A stretch of DNA of 64,000 nt from Candidatus Latescibacterota bacterium (GCA_022826515.1 JAJDUT010000078.1:92549-156548), one strand, 5' to 3'; positions 51,809 to 60,607 are shown, counted from the stretch's first letter. Program-made: numbers and translations. Notes: generated by a model not told the origin, from the letters alone.

Positions 51809-54800
51809 AAGCTCTGTCCAAAGCTGAAGTGAAACTTGTAGTCCGAGAAGTTGCCTTGTAGGTCCATCTGTCTAGCGAATTCAAAGTTCATCGGCAGCAA
51901 GAAGTACACTAAGAGGCCGAAGCCGACGCTGGCGTGTACCTGCCGTGGGGAGGACGTGAGCGCGGCGTGTGGGTTGCGGAAGGGCCACAGGTCGATTTCG
52001 TCATCCTTGTTCCAGGCCATGCCCATATCCATAAACAGGCTGCCATCAACCGCCGGAATCAGGAAGGTGCCGGGCCAGCCAAAGAGGATGCCGCGCACAA
52101 AGGGGACGCGCAACTCGACATTGGTCAGCAGGACCCGGCTGCCGGTGAAGGCCGAGAACGGATAGCCGCGCAGTGGGCCGGTATTGAGGTTGAAGCCCGT
52201 GTAGAAGGGCAAGTACCAAGTCGGCCCCCCTAGGTTGTATTCAAGGGCGTCGCGGCCCAAAGACCCCACGCTATAGGCTCTCAAGCCCAGCACCGACCAA
52301 CGCCCTAGCCGCAAGTAGTGGCGGTAGTCGAATTCGAGGTGCGAAAAAGAGCGCGTGGCCGACCCAAGGTTGAGCGTGCGCCCCACCGAGAGGAAGTAGC
52401 GCTTCCCAGCGGTAGCACCCAAAAGACCGTAGGTAATGGAGTCGTGGACGTATGCGGTCTTGAACAGATGAGTACTGGTAGCAGTAGAATCTGGCTCGTA
52501 GAAAGGACTGACTTGTTCTTCTTGCTCGCCGACATACGTATAGCTCAGGTCGAGGCGGCGGTACAGGTCGAGTGGATAGCTGGCATTGGCCAACGCTCCG
52601 CGCTGCTGGAGACGGCTAATGCCCCGAGCCGGGGCGCGGCCTGGGACGAGGAAATTGCGATTGTTGATGAAGTACTGGTTCCAATTGAAAATAGATACGT
52701 GGTACGTGGGCCGCTTGCCGTAGTAGCTATAGCTAGCGGCAAAGTTGAAGTCATTGCTGATGTCCTGCGCAGCTACGTAATCCGTGGCCAAAACCAACGA
52801 GTGATTGCCCAAAAGATCGCTCATGCTTAGCTGGGCAATCGACGATAAGAACCCATCGAAATAGCCCATCTGCACGGAAATGCCGTCGAATTCGAGCTTG
52901 GGGGTATAGCGGCGACGGCGCAGTTCCAATTCGTCGTCGCCGTCGTCGGCGAGAAGCTGGACGGTGGCCTGCGGCTCTTGGGATTCGGTGGGCGACAACG
53001 GGCCGCTGGCCCCGGCTAGCAGCACGGCGTCGTCTGGGAGATCTGGGTCCTTCGGGGTCGAGATCTCCCCTAGGCTTGGGGTCCCCCCTTGGTCAGAGAG
53101 CACAGCGTCGCCCTCTACCGCGGGCCGCACCGAGGGCATCTCTATGGCTATGGCCTCGGTGGCTGGTGGTTCTGCTTCAGTTGGCGGCTCTGCTTCGACT
53201 GGTGGTGCTACTTGGGCTTGCGGCGCTACTTCGGCCACACGGGCTAGTAGCTGGGCGTCTTTGCGTTTGACCTCGGGCCATTCGGGCATGGCCATCCGGT
53301 AGAGGTCGTTGCGGCCCTTGAAATAGGTGTTGAACACGATCTGCCGCCCGTCAGGCGAGAGGGCAGGGTTCATAATGCCGCTGAGGCTGCGGGTTAGGCG
53401 GAATTCGCGGCCTTCGTCGAGGTGATAGACGAAGAGGTCGTTGATTTTGTCGCGGGTGGAAACAAAGAGCAGCTTGTTGCCTTCGGGCAGCCACTGAGGC
53501 CACAAATCGTCGGTGGAACTGGCGATGGCCGCGTGCGCTGTGCCCTCGGCTAGATCGTAAATTTTGATGTCGAACTGGTTGCGGTACTTGCTGCTAAAGG
53601 CGATGCGCTGGCCGTCGGGCGACCAGTTCGGATAATCTTCCCGCTCGGGCGTGCCCGTGAGCTGACGCCGCTCGCCGGTCTGTACATCAATGATGTAGAG
53701 ATCGCTCTGGCCCTGCCCCGTGCCGATAAAGGCGAGGTGGTGGCTGTCGGGGGACCAGGTTAGGCTCTCGACGAGATCCAGATCGGGCATGGTCAGGGTC
53801 TGCACCAGCTTCTTGTCGTAGAGGTTCCACAGCAGGATGCGGTCGCGGGGGCCTTCTTTGGCGACGAAGGCGATGGTCTGGCCATCTTGCGCCCAAGCCA
53901 CAGTGCCGCTGCCGATGCTGAGGTGATCGTAGGCGGCGGCGCGCATGCTCCCGGTGACGCGCTCGACGAGCGAGGCATCGCGCAGGCGGATGATGTCCAC
54001 GTGCTGTTCGATTCCGTCTGAGGAATGGACGGCGAGCATGTCGCCGCTGAGCGACCAGCAGGGGCTAGAGAAGCTGTGGATATTCTCGTCGTCGCCTATT
54101 TCCTCGGCGAATTCAGAGGTGTAGTCGCGCGTCTGTAAGAGGGGCCAATAGGCTTTGCGCATCTGGGCCGACCAGCGCTCGTCGAGGGTTTTCAAGTCCA
54201 TGCCGATCAGGCGATCCATGAGCTTGTCGGTATCGTGCTGGCTGTCCCACAGGCGGAGGATGCGGCTGATTTTTTCCGGGCCGTAGTGCTCGGCAATGTA
54301 TTCCATGAGCGCGTGGCTCTGCTTGTAGGCGAGGAATACGTTGCCTTGGCCCCAAGCCGCATTCATGGTTTCGAGGGGGATGAGGCCGTCGGTGAGCACG
54401 GCGTCGCGGAGGACCATTTCATCGATGGTGTTGCGGCCCGGGGTGGTGTATTCGGCCATGCCCTCCATCAGCCAAGTGGGTGGCTGGACAATCGGGCTGG
54501 TGATGCGGCGAATGGGGCCTTTGTGAACGATGTCGTACTGGAAGATATGAGCCAACTCGTGGACGAGGACATTGCGGAACTCGTCGAGATCGCCGGCAAA
54601 GGGGACCACCATGCGGAAGCGCAGCGGCTCGGCAAAGCCAGCGACACCAGGCGGCAGAAAGTCGGGGAAGATATTGGTCTGCTGGAACTGGTAGTGCGAC
54701 TGATAGATGACGACCGGCGGCCGGTGCGAAAGCTCGTGGTGCAAAATTTGGCTGATGTGATCGTAGCCTTCTTCAAGGTACTCGATCGCCTGCACGGCCA

Positions 54801-55002
54801 GATTCTGGAATTCAGGCTCAAAGTGGAGCTCTATGTGCTCGCTTTCGAGGATCTCCCACTGGAAGTCGCGGTAGCGGACTTTGTTTTTCCCGAATCCCTG
54901 CTGTAGCTGCAAGGTGAGGATATCTTGGGCGCTGAGGTCTGCGGTGCCCCAAACGAGCAGGGCGGCGCAGGCGAGGCTGCGGAATCTCGTTATAGCCTGC
55001 AC
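51805..55002 (-). CDS. Gluzincin metallopeptidase / TolB propeller / Omp85-like barrel fusion
   Basis: 1065 residues. Signal peptide about 1-25. Residues ~45-290 are a peptidase MA-like domain with zinc motif HELAH (H148, H152, catalytic E149) and a third ligand in WLMEGMAEY (E180). Residues ~310-590 form PD40/TolB blades (LTWSPDSHHLAFIG, NWSPDGQRIAFSS, LSPDGRQIVF). A Pro/Glu/Ala-rich linker (~600-715) leads to a beta-barrel with Omp85/surface-antigen features (GPLRGYPFSAFTGSRVLLTN, FMDMGMAW) ending in FHFSFGQSF. So one chain seems to hold a membrane port, a docking propeller and a protease. It sits 2 bases after the TPR lipoprotein gene. Confidence 0.88.
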   Translation of the reverse strand: MQAITRFRSLACAALLVWGTADLSAQDILTLQLQQGFGKNKVRYRDFQWEILESEHIELHFEPEFQNLAVQAIEYLEEGYDHISQILHHELSHRPPVVIYQSHYQFQQTNIFPDFLPPGVAGFAEPLRFRMVVPFAGDLDEFRNVLVHELAHIFQYDIVHKGPIRRITSPIVQPPTWLMEGMAEYTTPGRNTIDEMVLRDAVLTDGLIPLETMNAAWGQGNVFLAYKQSHALMEYIAEHYGPEKISRILRLWDSQHDTDKLMDRLIGMDLKTLDERWSAQMRKAYWPLLQTRDYTSEFAEEIGDDENIHSFSSPCWSLSGDMLAVHSSDGIEQHVDIIRLRDASLVERVTGSMRAAAYDHLSIGSGTVAWAQDGQTIAFVAKEGPRDRILLWNLYDKKLVQTLTMPDLDLVESLTWSPDSHHLAFIGTGQGQSDLYIIDVQTGERRQLTGTPEREDYPNWSPDGQRIAFSSKYRNQFDIKIYDLAEGTAHAAIASSTDDLWPQWLPEGNKLLFVSTRDKINDLFVYHLDEGREFRLTRSLSGIMNPALSPDGRQIVFNTYFKGRNDLYRMAMPEWPEVKRKDAQLLARVAEVAPQAQVAPPVEAEPPTEAEPPATEAIAIEMPSVRPAVEGDAVLSDQGGTPSLGEISTPKDPDLPDDAVLLAGASGPLSPTESQEPQATVQLLADDGDDELELRRRRYTPKLEFDGISVQMGYFDGFLSSIAQLSMSDLLGNHSLVLATDYVAAQDISNDFNFAASYSYYGKRPTYHVSIFNWNQYFINNRNFLVPGRAPARGISRLQQRGALANASYPLDLYRRLDLSYTYVGEQEEQVSPFYEPDSTATSTHLFKTAYVHDSITYGLLGATAGKRYFLSVGRTLNLGSATRSFSHLEFDYRHYLRLGRWSVLGLRAYSVGSLGRDALEYNLGGPTWYLPFYTGFNLNTGPLRGYPFSAFTGSRVLLTNVELRVPFVRGILFGWPGTFLIPAVDGSLFMDMGMAWNKDDEIDLWPFRNPHAALTSSPRQVHASVGFGLLVYFLLPMNFEFARQMDLQGNFSDYKFHFSFGQSF

Positions 55003-55004
55003 GT

Positions 55005-55586
55005 TTACTCTCCCGAGGATGTAGGTGAATGGTCCGGGCGTTGGGTTCGCCGGGGCTGGCCATGGTCCAGCCTAAATATATCAAGTGAGCCTGTGGAGTC
55101 GCTGTCGGTCTGCTGGTATTGTTGCAAGTGGCGCAAATTGGCTGCATAGGCTTCTTGGGCGGGGTTGAGGGCCCGCGCCCGGCCGTAGAATTCAGCCGCT
55201 TTGTCGGGCATGCCGAGCCGCTCGTAGATGACCCCTAAGTTGTTGTGCAAGCTGGCCGACGAGCTGTCTTGCGCTAAGGCGCGTTCCATGTGCGATTGGG
55301 CCTCGTTCCACATGGCATTTTCAATGCACCAGAGCGCGTATTTGTTGACCTGCTCGATGTTTTGCAACTGCTGGCGCGAGCGCTTGGGGCGATCTATGAC
55401 AACTAGCACCGGCGCGGGTTGGACGGTAGCTGCGCTCGTAGCTGTGGTGTCGGCGGCTGGGGCGTACTCGTAGCCGATGGGTTCGCCCGCCGCTGGCCGG
55501 CGCACCAGTTCCAGACAGCCGTGCAGACACAGCGCCCCCAAGCCAAAGGCCAGGAGGCGTAAGGAATTTTTCACAGAGTAATTCAC
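55005..55586 (-). CDS. TPR lipoprotein
   Basis: 193 residues. The signal peptide ends in LCLHGC (C24), a lipobox. After an Ala/Thr-rich linker come two to three TPR units (ALWCIENAMWNEAQSHMERA, SLHNNLGVIYERLGMPDKAAEFYGRARAL). The C-terminal 30 residues are charged and disordered. Its stop is 2 bases from the start of the peptidase-propeller-barrel gene, so it is probably the first gene of a three-gene envelope operon (TPR lipoprotein, fusion barrel, small lipoprotein), a layout reminiscent of BamD/BamA-like partnerships. Confidence 0.8.
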   Translation of the reverse strand: MNYSVKNSLRLLAFGLGALCLHGCLELVRRPAAGEPIGYEYAPAADTTATSAATVQPAPVLVVIDRPKRSRQQLQNIEQVNKYALWCIENAMWNEAQSHMERALAQDSSSASLHNNLGVIYERLGMPDKAAEFYGRARALNPAQEAYAANLRHLQQYQQTDSDSTGSLDIFRLDHGQPRRTQRPDHSPTSSGE

Positions 55587-56011
55587 GCGCGATTTTTTCT
55601 AGGCGCACGGCCATTACACGCCTTGCGCCATTGTTGTAAGTTAGGAATATAACAAACAGAAGCACTTTGAACTATTTTCCGCACTGCTGCCTCCGCGATC
55701 CATCTGTTCCCATCCGGCGACGAGCTAGTTCGGTGCCGCATAAGAGCAAGTAAAAAGGCGCGTTACGCGCAGAGCTTGGTTATAAGTTATAGACATCAAA
55801 AAGGGACGATTCATTCCTTTTACCGCATAAAATGGCAGAGCTTTAGTATAGACATCGCAAGAGGGCGACTCGTTCCTTTTATCGCTGTCCACTGGCGGAC
55901 CACTACAAGCTGCGCGGACTGGTAGCACTCCATTTGCTGATTGACCATACTTAACGCGGGCAATGCGGACGGCTACATAGCGCATAAAACCACTTTAGTG
56001 AGGGTAGGTCT
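55587..56011. other. 425-base region without a supported gene; holds repeats and a gene-fragment-like stretch
   Basis: No reading frame here looks like protein by composition. It contains two diverged direct repeats (55769-55826 and 55835-55885) and a 20-base exact match to the 3' end of the GT87-like gene (55744-55763 equals 57847-57866), read in the same minus-strand sense. Promoters for both flanking divergent genes must lie here, but I see no convincing consensus. Confidence 0.6.
55769..55885. repeat. Pair of diverged direct repeats
   Basis: Both units start GCAGAGCTT (55769, 55835) and contain TATAGACATC (55788-55797 and 55847-55856) followed by AGGGCGA-like and TTCCTTTTA(C/T)CGC. Over the 39-base core 31 positions agree. 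Only two copies are present. Confidence 0.6.
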
Positions 56012-57115
56012 ATGCTGAATCGGGTCCTTAACATTGCGGCGATCTTGGCGTTCGCGTGGGCGTGTCCGAGCGGTGCCCGGCCGGTCCACGAGACAGTCGG
56101 CTGGCGCCCGACCGCGATACCGCTGCTGAATTTCAGCTCGGATGACGGCACTGGATACGGGCTGCGGGCCAATCTCTTTGAATACGACGGCCAGAGCGTA
56201 CCCTATCGCCGCAAATACAGCGCACAAGTATTTATCACAACCAAGGGCAAGTGGATACACCGCATGCTCGTCGATACGCCCGAATTCCGGCCCGGCCAGC
56301 GGCTCGAGGTCGAACTGGTTTACGAGAAGGAGGATTTCGCCAATTACTACGGCGGCCTCAGCGACGAGGAGGTCGCCGGGTATTCGCGGGACCAGAAGAC
56401 GTTCCGGCAAGCCTTCCCGGAGTTCAAGGTCAAGTGGATTCGGACTCTGCGCTTCCCCTGGCGTCTGCGCATCGGGGGGCGTCTGAGCCACAACGATATT
56501 GAGCCGAACGCGGCCGATGGCGTTCTCTCCGCGCTCGACCCCCTCGGCGCGGACGGAGGTGCGTTCGCCCAATTCATCGCCTCGCTGCGCTACGACACGC
56601 GCGACAACTACAACAACGCGACCTCGGGCGTGCTGGAGGAGTTGCTGGTGGACTTAGGGATTGGCGGCGGCGGAGAGTACCGGGGGGCGACGCTCGGTTT
56701 CGACCACCGACACTTCCATGCCTTGGGGCGCGGGCTGGTGGCCGCCAACCGCCTGCGCGTCAACTGGACCATCGGGGATCTACCTTTCTACGAGGAACTG
56801 GACATGGGGGGCAGCGACACAGTCCGCGGCTTGGCCCGTGCTAGGGACCGGGGCGAAGCGCGGATAGTGCTCAACGGCGAGCTGCGCTGGCGCGGGCTGC
56901 CGGTATGGCGGCGGCAGCATCTGTATCTGGGGCTAGTGGCCTTCGGCGACATCGGGCAGATTTTCGCCCGCGACGCACTGCCGACGAGCGACGGGTGGCG
57001 CGGCGGTAGCGGCTTGGGGTTGCGTTGCCACTGGCAGAGCACGATCGTGCGGGCCGACTACGGCACCTCGGGTGGCCGCAGGGCAATCTACATTACCTTT
57101 TCACAGGTTTTCTGA
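56012..57115 (+). CDS. Omp85-superfamily (bacterial surface antigen) barrel protein
   Basis: 367 residues. Signal peptide about 1-22. No POTRA repeats: the mature chain goes straight into a barrel starting IPLLNFSSDDGTGYGLRANL, with SLRYDTRDNYNNATSG and the Omp85 lid-lock-like GGSDTVRGLARARDRGEARI (VRG at about 279), and a last strand ending IYITFSQVF with terminal Phe. This resembles the stand-alone BamA/TamA C-terminal family rather than a full insertase. A membrane protein gene follows 3 bases after its stop. Confidence 0.85.
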   Translation: MLNRVLNIAAILAFAWACPSGARPVHETVGWRPTAIPLLNFSSDDGTGYGLRANLFEYDGQSVPYRRKYSAQVFITTKGKWIHRMLVDTPEFRPGQRLEVELVYEKEDFANYYGGLSDEEVAGYSRDQKTFRQAFPEFKVKWIRTLRFPWRLRIGGRLSHNDIEPNAADGVLSALDPLGADGGAFAQFIASLRYDTRDNYNNATSGVLEELLVDLGIGGGGEYRGATLGFDHRHFHALGRGLVAANRLRVNWTIGDLPFYEELDMGGSDTVRGLARARDRGEARIVLNGELRWRGLPVWRRQHLYLGLVAFGDIGQIFARDALPTSDGWRGGSGLGLRCHWQSTIVRADYGTSGGRRAIYITFSQVF

Positions 57116-57118
57116 GGC

Positions 57119-57802
57119 ATGGAGCTATTTTCGGTGCGCCACCTGTTCTGGATTGGGGTGGCCGCGCTCTTCGCGGCGGGCTGCATCAATATGAGGCGAT
57201 GGCCGCTGACCGGGCGAGCCCATGCGACTTTTCGGGTCGCGCTGTTCGCCTTGGTGCTGGTCAACGAACTCGGCTGGTTTGCCTATCGGCACTTCGTCGT
57301 AGGCATCCCCATCGTCGATAACCTGCCTCTGCATCTGTGCGATCTGTCGGTATTCGTCCTGTTCGCCGGGCTGGCGACCGGCGGGAGGCTGTGGTCCGAG
57401 TTGGCGTATTACGCGGGGGTGGTCGGTGCTCTGCTGGCGGTGTGTTTCCCGGAGATCTCGGAGACCGGGTCGATCCGCCTCATCGCCGAGATTCGCTATT
57501 TTCTGACCCATATTGCCTTGGTCGGCGCGGGGTTCTATTTCACCTTTGGGTGCCGCTATCGCCCGCCGGCGCGGGCGATCCTGCGCAGTTATATCGCCGT
57601 CCACCTCTACGCCTTGATCATTACCCCGCTCAACCTGTATCTCGGCACTAATTATTTTTTTACGCTCTCGGCACCCAAACAGCTCGCCTTTATCCACGCC
57701 TACCCGCACTGGCTCTTCCTAGTGGCCATCTCCGCCATCTTTCTCACTGTTTTCGCTCTAATGCACCTGCCCTTTGCGTGGCCGCGGCGGTCTGCTTGCT
57801 AA
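57119..57802 (+). CDS. TIGR02206/YwaF-family integral membrane protein
   Basis: 227 residues, six hydrophobic segments. The NLPLHLCDLSVFVLFAG motif in TM3 and YFFTLSAPKQ between TM5 and TM6 are characteristic of this family, whose function is unknown. It starts 3 bases after the Omp85-like gene, suggesting co-expression. Its stop overlaps the end of the convergent mannosyltransferase gene by 4 bases. Confidence 0.85.
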   Translation: MELFSVRHLFWIGVAALFAAGCINMRRWPLTGRAHATFRVALFALVLVNELGWFAYRHFVVGIPIVDNLPLHLCDLSVFVLFAGLATGGRLWSELAYYAGVVGALLAVCFPEISETGSIRLIAEIRYFLTHIALVGAGFYFTFGCRYRPPARAILRSYIAVHLYALIITPLNLYLGTNYFFTLSAPKQLAFIHAYPHWLFLVAISAIFLTVFALMHLPFAWPRRSAC

Positions 57803-59094
57803 TCGTCGCGGCGATTGAGGCGTCTGTAGCAGGCCGTGGCGCCGAGGAGCAAGTAAAAAGGCGCGTATTGCGCCCACAAAACCCACGGCTTTTCGCTCCA
57901 CACGCCTTCGCTGCCATAGCCGATCTGCACCTCGTAAGCGAGGAAGATCAAGCCGCTGAGGAGCATCCAAGCGGGGCTGAAAAAAAAGGCGAGGAACGGG
58001 AGGACCCAAAGCAAGTACCAGGGATGCACGGTCGGCGAGAGCAAAACGTAAGCGCCGAGGGTTGCGAAGGCGGCTCGGTAGGGGTCGCAGTAGCGGAGTT
58101 GGACGCCGAGGGCTATTAGTGCGAAAAGGGCGGTGCAGAGCCAGCGAGCGTGTAGAGGTTCCAAGGCAAAGTGAAAGAGCGAGTAGGCCGCCGCGTTGAA
58201 GTGCCAGTGTTGCACGTAGGTTAACAAACCCGTCGCGAGTTTTTCTCCAGCGTCGGCAAAAGGCCAAAAGGCCAATAGCCCTAGTGTTGGAAACAGGAGT
58301 AGGGCACTTCGCTTGCGGAAGTTGAACCAACCGGCGCGAGGGCGACGCCAAAAAGTGGGCAACAGCGCGAGGGGCACTAGTTTGACGAGAAAGGCCCCGG
58401 CGAGGCCGCAGACGGCTGCGGCCCAACGCTGGCTGTGGAGTGCATACAGGGCCGTAAAGAGGAGCAGGACGCCTAGCGCGTCGATGTGGCCGCTGCCAGC
58501 GACCTCGACTAGGGGCAGGGGATTCCAAGCGTAGAGCACGACGCGGCGCGGGTCTTGGCCGCGCTGGACGAGGCTGTGTGCCAACAGCAGACAGAGACCC
58601 CAATCGCACAGCAGCAGGGCCAATTTGAACGCGGCTGGCGTCGCGCTGAGCGCGCAAATCGCGCGAAAGAAAAGCTGCGCCAGCGGTGGGTAGATCGTGG
58701 GAATGTCAGCGTGGTTGACGCTGTGGTAGAGCGCATCGCGCAGGTGCGCCACCTCGGGTGCCGAAGGCGCGTAGAGGTACGGGTTGATGCCGGCTAGCTG
58801 GACGCGGCCATCCCAGACATAGCGAAAAATATCGTCCGAGAGCGTCGCCGGGCTCCACCACAGCGTCAGGCGGAAGACGAGGGCGGCTCCGAGAATCAGG
58901 TGCGGCCGTCCGGGGAGCGCACCTCGCCGCAGGACGAGATAGGCCGCGAATACATAGCAGAGAAAAGCGGGAAAGACGCCGGCCCACATCTGTGGTATTT
59001 GGCGCTGGAGATCGCCGAGGGAGACTAGATAGCAGCAGCAGGCCTCTAGGACACAAGCCAAGAAAAGCAGGTGGAATTGCACCTTAGAGGGCAT
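57799..59094 (-). CDS. GT87/DUF2029-like polyprenol-phosphate-mannose-dependent mannosyltransferase
   Basis: 431 residues with about eleven membrane segments. The first periplasmic loop has SDDIFRYVWDGRVQLAGINPYLYAP, the acidic motif typical of GT-C enzymes of the PIMT/MptA/PIG-M type; IYPPLAQLFF and HPWYLLWVLPF are further family landmarks. It would transfer a sugar from a polyprenyl-phosphate donor on the outer face of the inner membrane. ATG 59094 is preferred to a TTG at 59121. The 3' end (encoding YAPFYLLLGA) is echoed in the non-coding region near 55.75 kb. Confidence 0.82.
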   Translation of the reverse strand: MPSKVQFHLLFLACVLEACCCYLVSLGDLQRQIPQMWAGVFPAFLCYVFAAYLVLRRGALPGRPHLILGAALVFRLTLWWSPATLSDDIFRYVWDGRVQLAGINPYLYAPSAPEVAHLRDALYHSVNHADIPTIYPPLAQLFFRAICALSATPAAFKLALLLCDWGLCLLLAHSLVQRGQDPRRVVLYAWNPLPLVEVAGSGHIDALGVLLLFTALYALHSQRWAAAVCGLAGAFLVKLVPLALLPTFWRRPRAGWFNFRKRSALLLFPTLGLLAFWPFADAGEKLATGLLTYVQHWHFNAAAYSLFHFALEPLHARWLCTALFALIALGVQLRYCDPYRAAFATLGAYVLLSPTVHPWYLLWVLPFLAFFFSPAWMLLSGLIFLAYEVQIGYGSEGVWSEKPWVLWAQYAPFYLLLGATACYRRLNRRDD

Positions 59095-59142
59095 CTGAAC
59101 ATTCCGAGTGCGCCCAAGCAACCTGTGCTCGCCCTTGTCTCA

Positions 59143-59161
59143 TCTGCGTTCATCTGCGGAT
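59143..59161. repeat. Short copy of dispersed repeat end
   Basis: TCTGCGTTCATCTGCGGAT matches the end of the repeats at 8192-8210 (reverse complement) and 16122-16140 at 18 of 19 positions. It lies between the GT87-like and NlpC/P60 genes. Confidence 0.6.
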
Positions 59162-59173
59162 TCAAATAGCTGC

Positions 59174-59689
59174 TTAGCGCTCGACGCGCCGAGCGCCGGC
59201 ATAGCGGTGGTGAAAATAAGGGTGATTGAGCGAGGTAATGATCGCGCCGGTGCTCTGGCCGACATGGGCAAAGCGTCCCTTGCCGAGGTAGATTCCCATA
59301 TGTGAGGGGTTGCGCCTAACATCCTCGATGTTAAAGAAGATCAAATCGCCTGCTCTGAGCTGTTGCCGCTGGATGATGACGCGGCCGACCCCGTACATCT
59401 GCCTGACAGTGCGGGGCAGTTCTATCCCGTACGTCTCGCGGAAAACGGCGCGGACAAAGGCCGAGCAGTCCATGCCAGCGCGAGTGGTGCCGCCCCACCG
59501 GTAGGGTACGCCGAGATACCGATCGACGACGCGAGCAAGGCGGTCCGGACTGGCGCGGCGGCGTTCCTTGAGTTCGCGCACCACGCTCTTGCTGTCCGAA
59601 TCCTTGGAGTCGGTCGTGTAGCGCGGGGCCGAGCGGATTGAGCAGCTACAGGTGGCCAGCAGGCACAAGAGAATAAAGAGGTGCAACAT
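59174..59689 (-). CDS. NlpC/P60 (C40) cell-wall hydrolase, lipoprotein-like
   Basis: 171 residues. A hydrophobic start with CLLATCSCS offers one or two lipobox cysteines (C14/C16). The catalytic domain covers about 48-165: YLGVPYRWGGTTRAGMDCSAFV holds the nucleophile cysteine, PSHMGIYLGKGRFAHVG the catalytic His. Such enzymes cleave D-gamma-Glu-meso-diaminopimelate links in peptidoglycan. No SH3 or LysM anchor is present. It lies 10 bases downstream of the hydroxybutyryl-CoA dehydrogenase gene. Confidence 0.9.
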   Translation of the reverse strand: MLHLFILLCLLATCSCSIRSAPRYTTDSKDSDSKSVVRELKERRRASPDRLARVVDRYLGVPYRWGGTTRAGMDCSAFVRAVFRETYGIELPRTVRQMYGVGRVIIQRQQLRAGDLIFFNIEDVRRNPSHMGIYLGKGRFAHVGQSTGAIITSLNHPYFHHRYAGARRVER

Positions 59690-59699
59690 TGGTGCCCCG

Positions 59700-60557
59700 T
59701 TATCGCGGGTAGGAGAAAAATCCCCGACCCGTCTTGCGGCCCAACGCGCCCTGCGCGACCATCTCGCGCAGCAGGGGACAGGGGCGATATTTGGCGCTGT
59801 CCAGACGCTGGGCGAACGATTCGAGGATATCCAAAGTCACGTCGAGTCCAACGTAGTCGGCCAAGGCCAGCGGCCCGATGGGGTGGCTCGCCCCCAGCAC
59901 CATCACCCGGTCGATGTCTTCGGCGCTGGCCACGCCTTCGGCCAGGGCGTAGATGGCTTCATTGATCATGGGAAAGAGGATGCGGTTGACCGCAAAACCG
60001 GGGCTGTTGGCGACCGCGACGGGCGTCTTGCCTAGGTCTTGGGCCAAGGCCATGACCGCGACAAAGGTCTCGTCCGAAGTCGCGGTTGTGCGTACTACTT
60101 CAACTAGGGGCATGGCTGGAGGTGGGTTGAAGAAGTGCATGCCAATTACCTTGTCCGGCCGACCGGACGCGGCGGCGAGCGCGTCAATGTCCAAGCCGGA
60201 GGTGTTGCTGGCGAGGATGGCCTCTGGCTTGGCAAATTGTCCGAGTTGGGCGAATATCGCGAGCTTGAGGTCTAGGCGTTCGGGCACGGCTTCGACGACC
60301 ATGTCGGCGGTGTCGATGTCGGCAAGTTGGTCGATCCCCCGCAGCGCGGCGATGGCCGCTTCGCTGGCGGCCGGTTCTAATCGACCTTTGGCGGCTTGTT
60401 GGCGCAGGCGTGCGGCGATGGAGGTCAATCCCTGTTCGCAGGCGCTGGGATCCGCGTCGTAGAGCAGGACTTCCCGGCCGGTTTGAGCCAAAACTTGGGC
60501 AATGCCGCTCCCCATAGTGCCGGCCCCGATGACGGCAATGCGTTTGAGATTTAGCAT
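59700..60557 (-). CDS. 3-hydroxybutyryl-CoA dehydrogenase
   Basis: 285 residues, the usual stand-alone length. NAD-binding IAVIGAGTMGSGIAQVLAQ at the start, DIDTADMVVEAVPERLDLK, the catalytic SNTSGLDI and GMHFFNPPPAMPLVEVV with its His, then NSPGFAVNRILFPMINEAI. Oxidises (S)-3-hydroxyacyl-CoA to the 3-keto form, or the reverse in butyrate or PHB metabolism. ATG 60557 is preferred to TTG 60566. A perfect 32-bp palindrome lies 18 bases upstream. Confidence 0.9.
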   Translation of the reverse strand: MLNLKRIAVIGAGTMGSGIAQVLAQTGREVLLYDADPSACEQGLTSIAARLRQQAAKGRLEPAASEAAIAALRGIDQLADIDTADMVVEAVPERLDLKLAIFAQLGQFAKPEAILASNTSGLDIDALAAASGRPDKVIGMHFFNPPPAMPLVEVVRTTATSDETFVAVMALAQDLGKTPVAVANSPGFAVNRILFPMINEAIYALAEGVASAEDIDRVMVLGASHPIGPLALADYVGLDVTLDILESFAQRLDSAKYRPCPLLREMVAQGALGRKTGRGFFSYPR

Positions 60558-60575
60558 GTTATCCAACTAGTCGCG

Positions 60576-60607
60576 AGTAGGGGGCGGTTTGCAAACCGCC
60601 CCCTACT
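60576..60607. repeat. Perfect 32-bp palindrome of the GTAGGGG/CCCCTAC family
   Basis: AGTAGGGGGCGGTTTG (60576-60591) is followed without a loop by its exact complement. The outer arms match the element at 5796-5828. It lies between divergent genes, 18 bases before the dehydrogenase ATG. It could be a dispersed extragenic palindrome or an operator; the shared sequence favours the former. Confidence 0.75.

Noticed and set aside
55725..55985. 86-codon minus-strand frame in the 55.6-56.0 kb gap
   Set aside because: It spans the direct repeats, has no motif and no ribosome site, and its composition is not protein-like.
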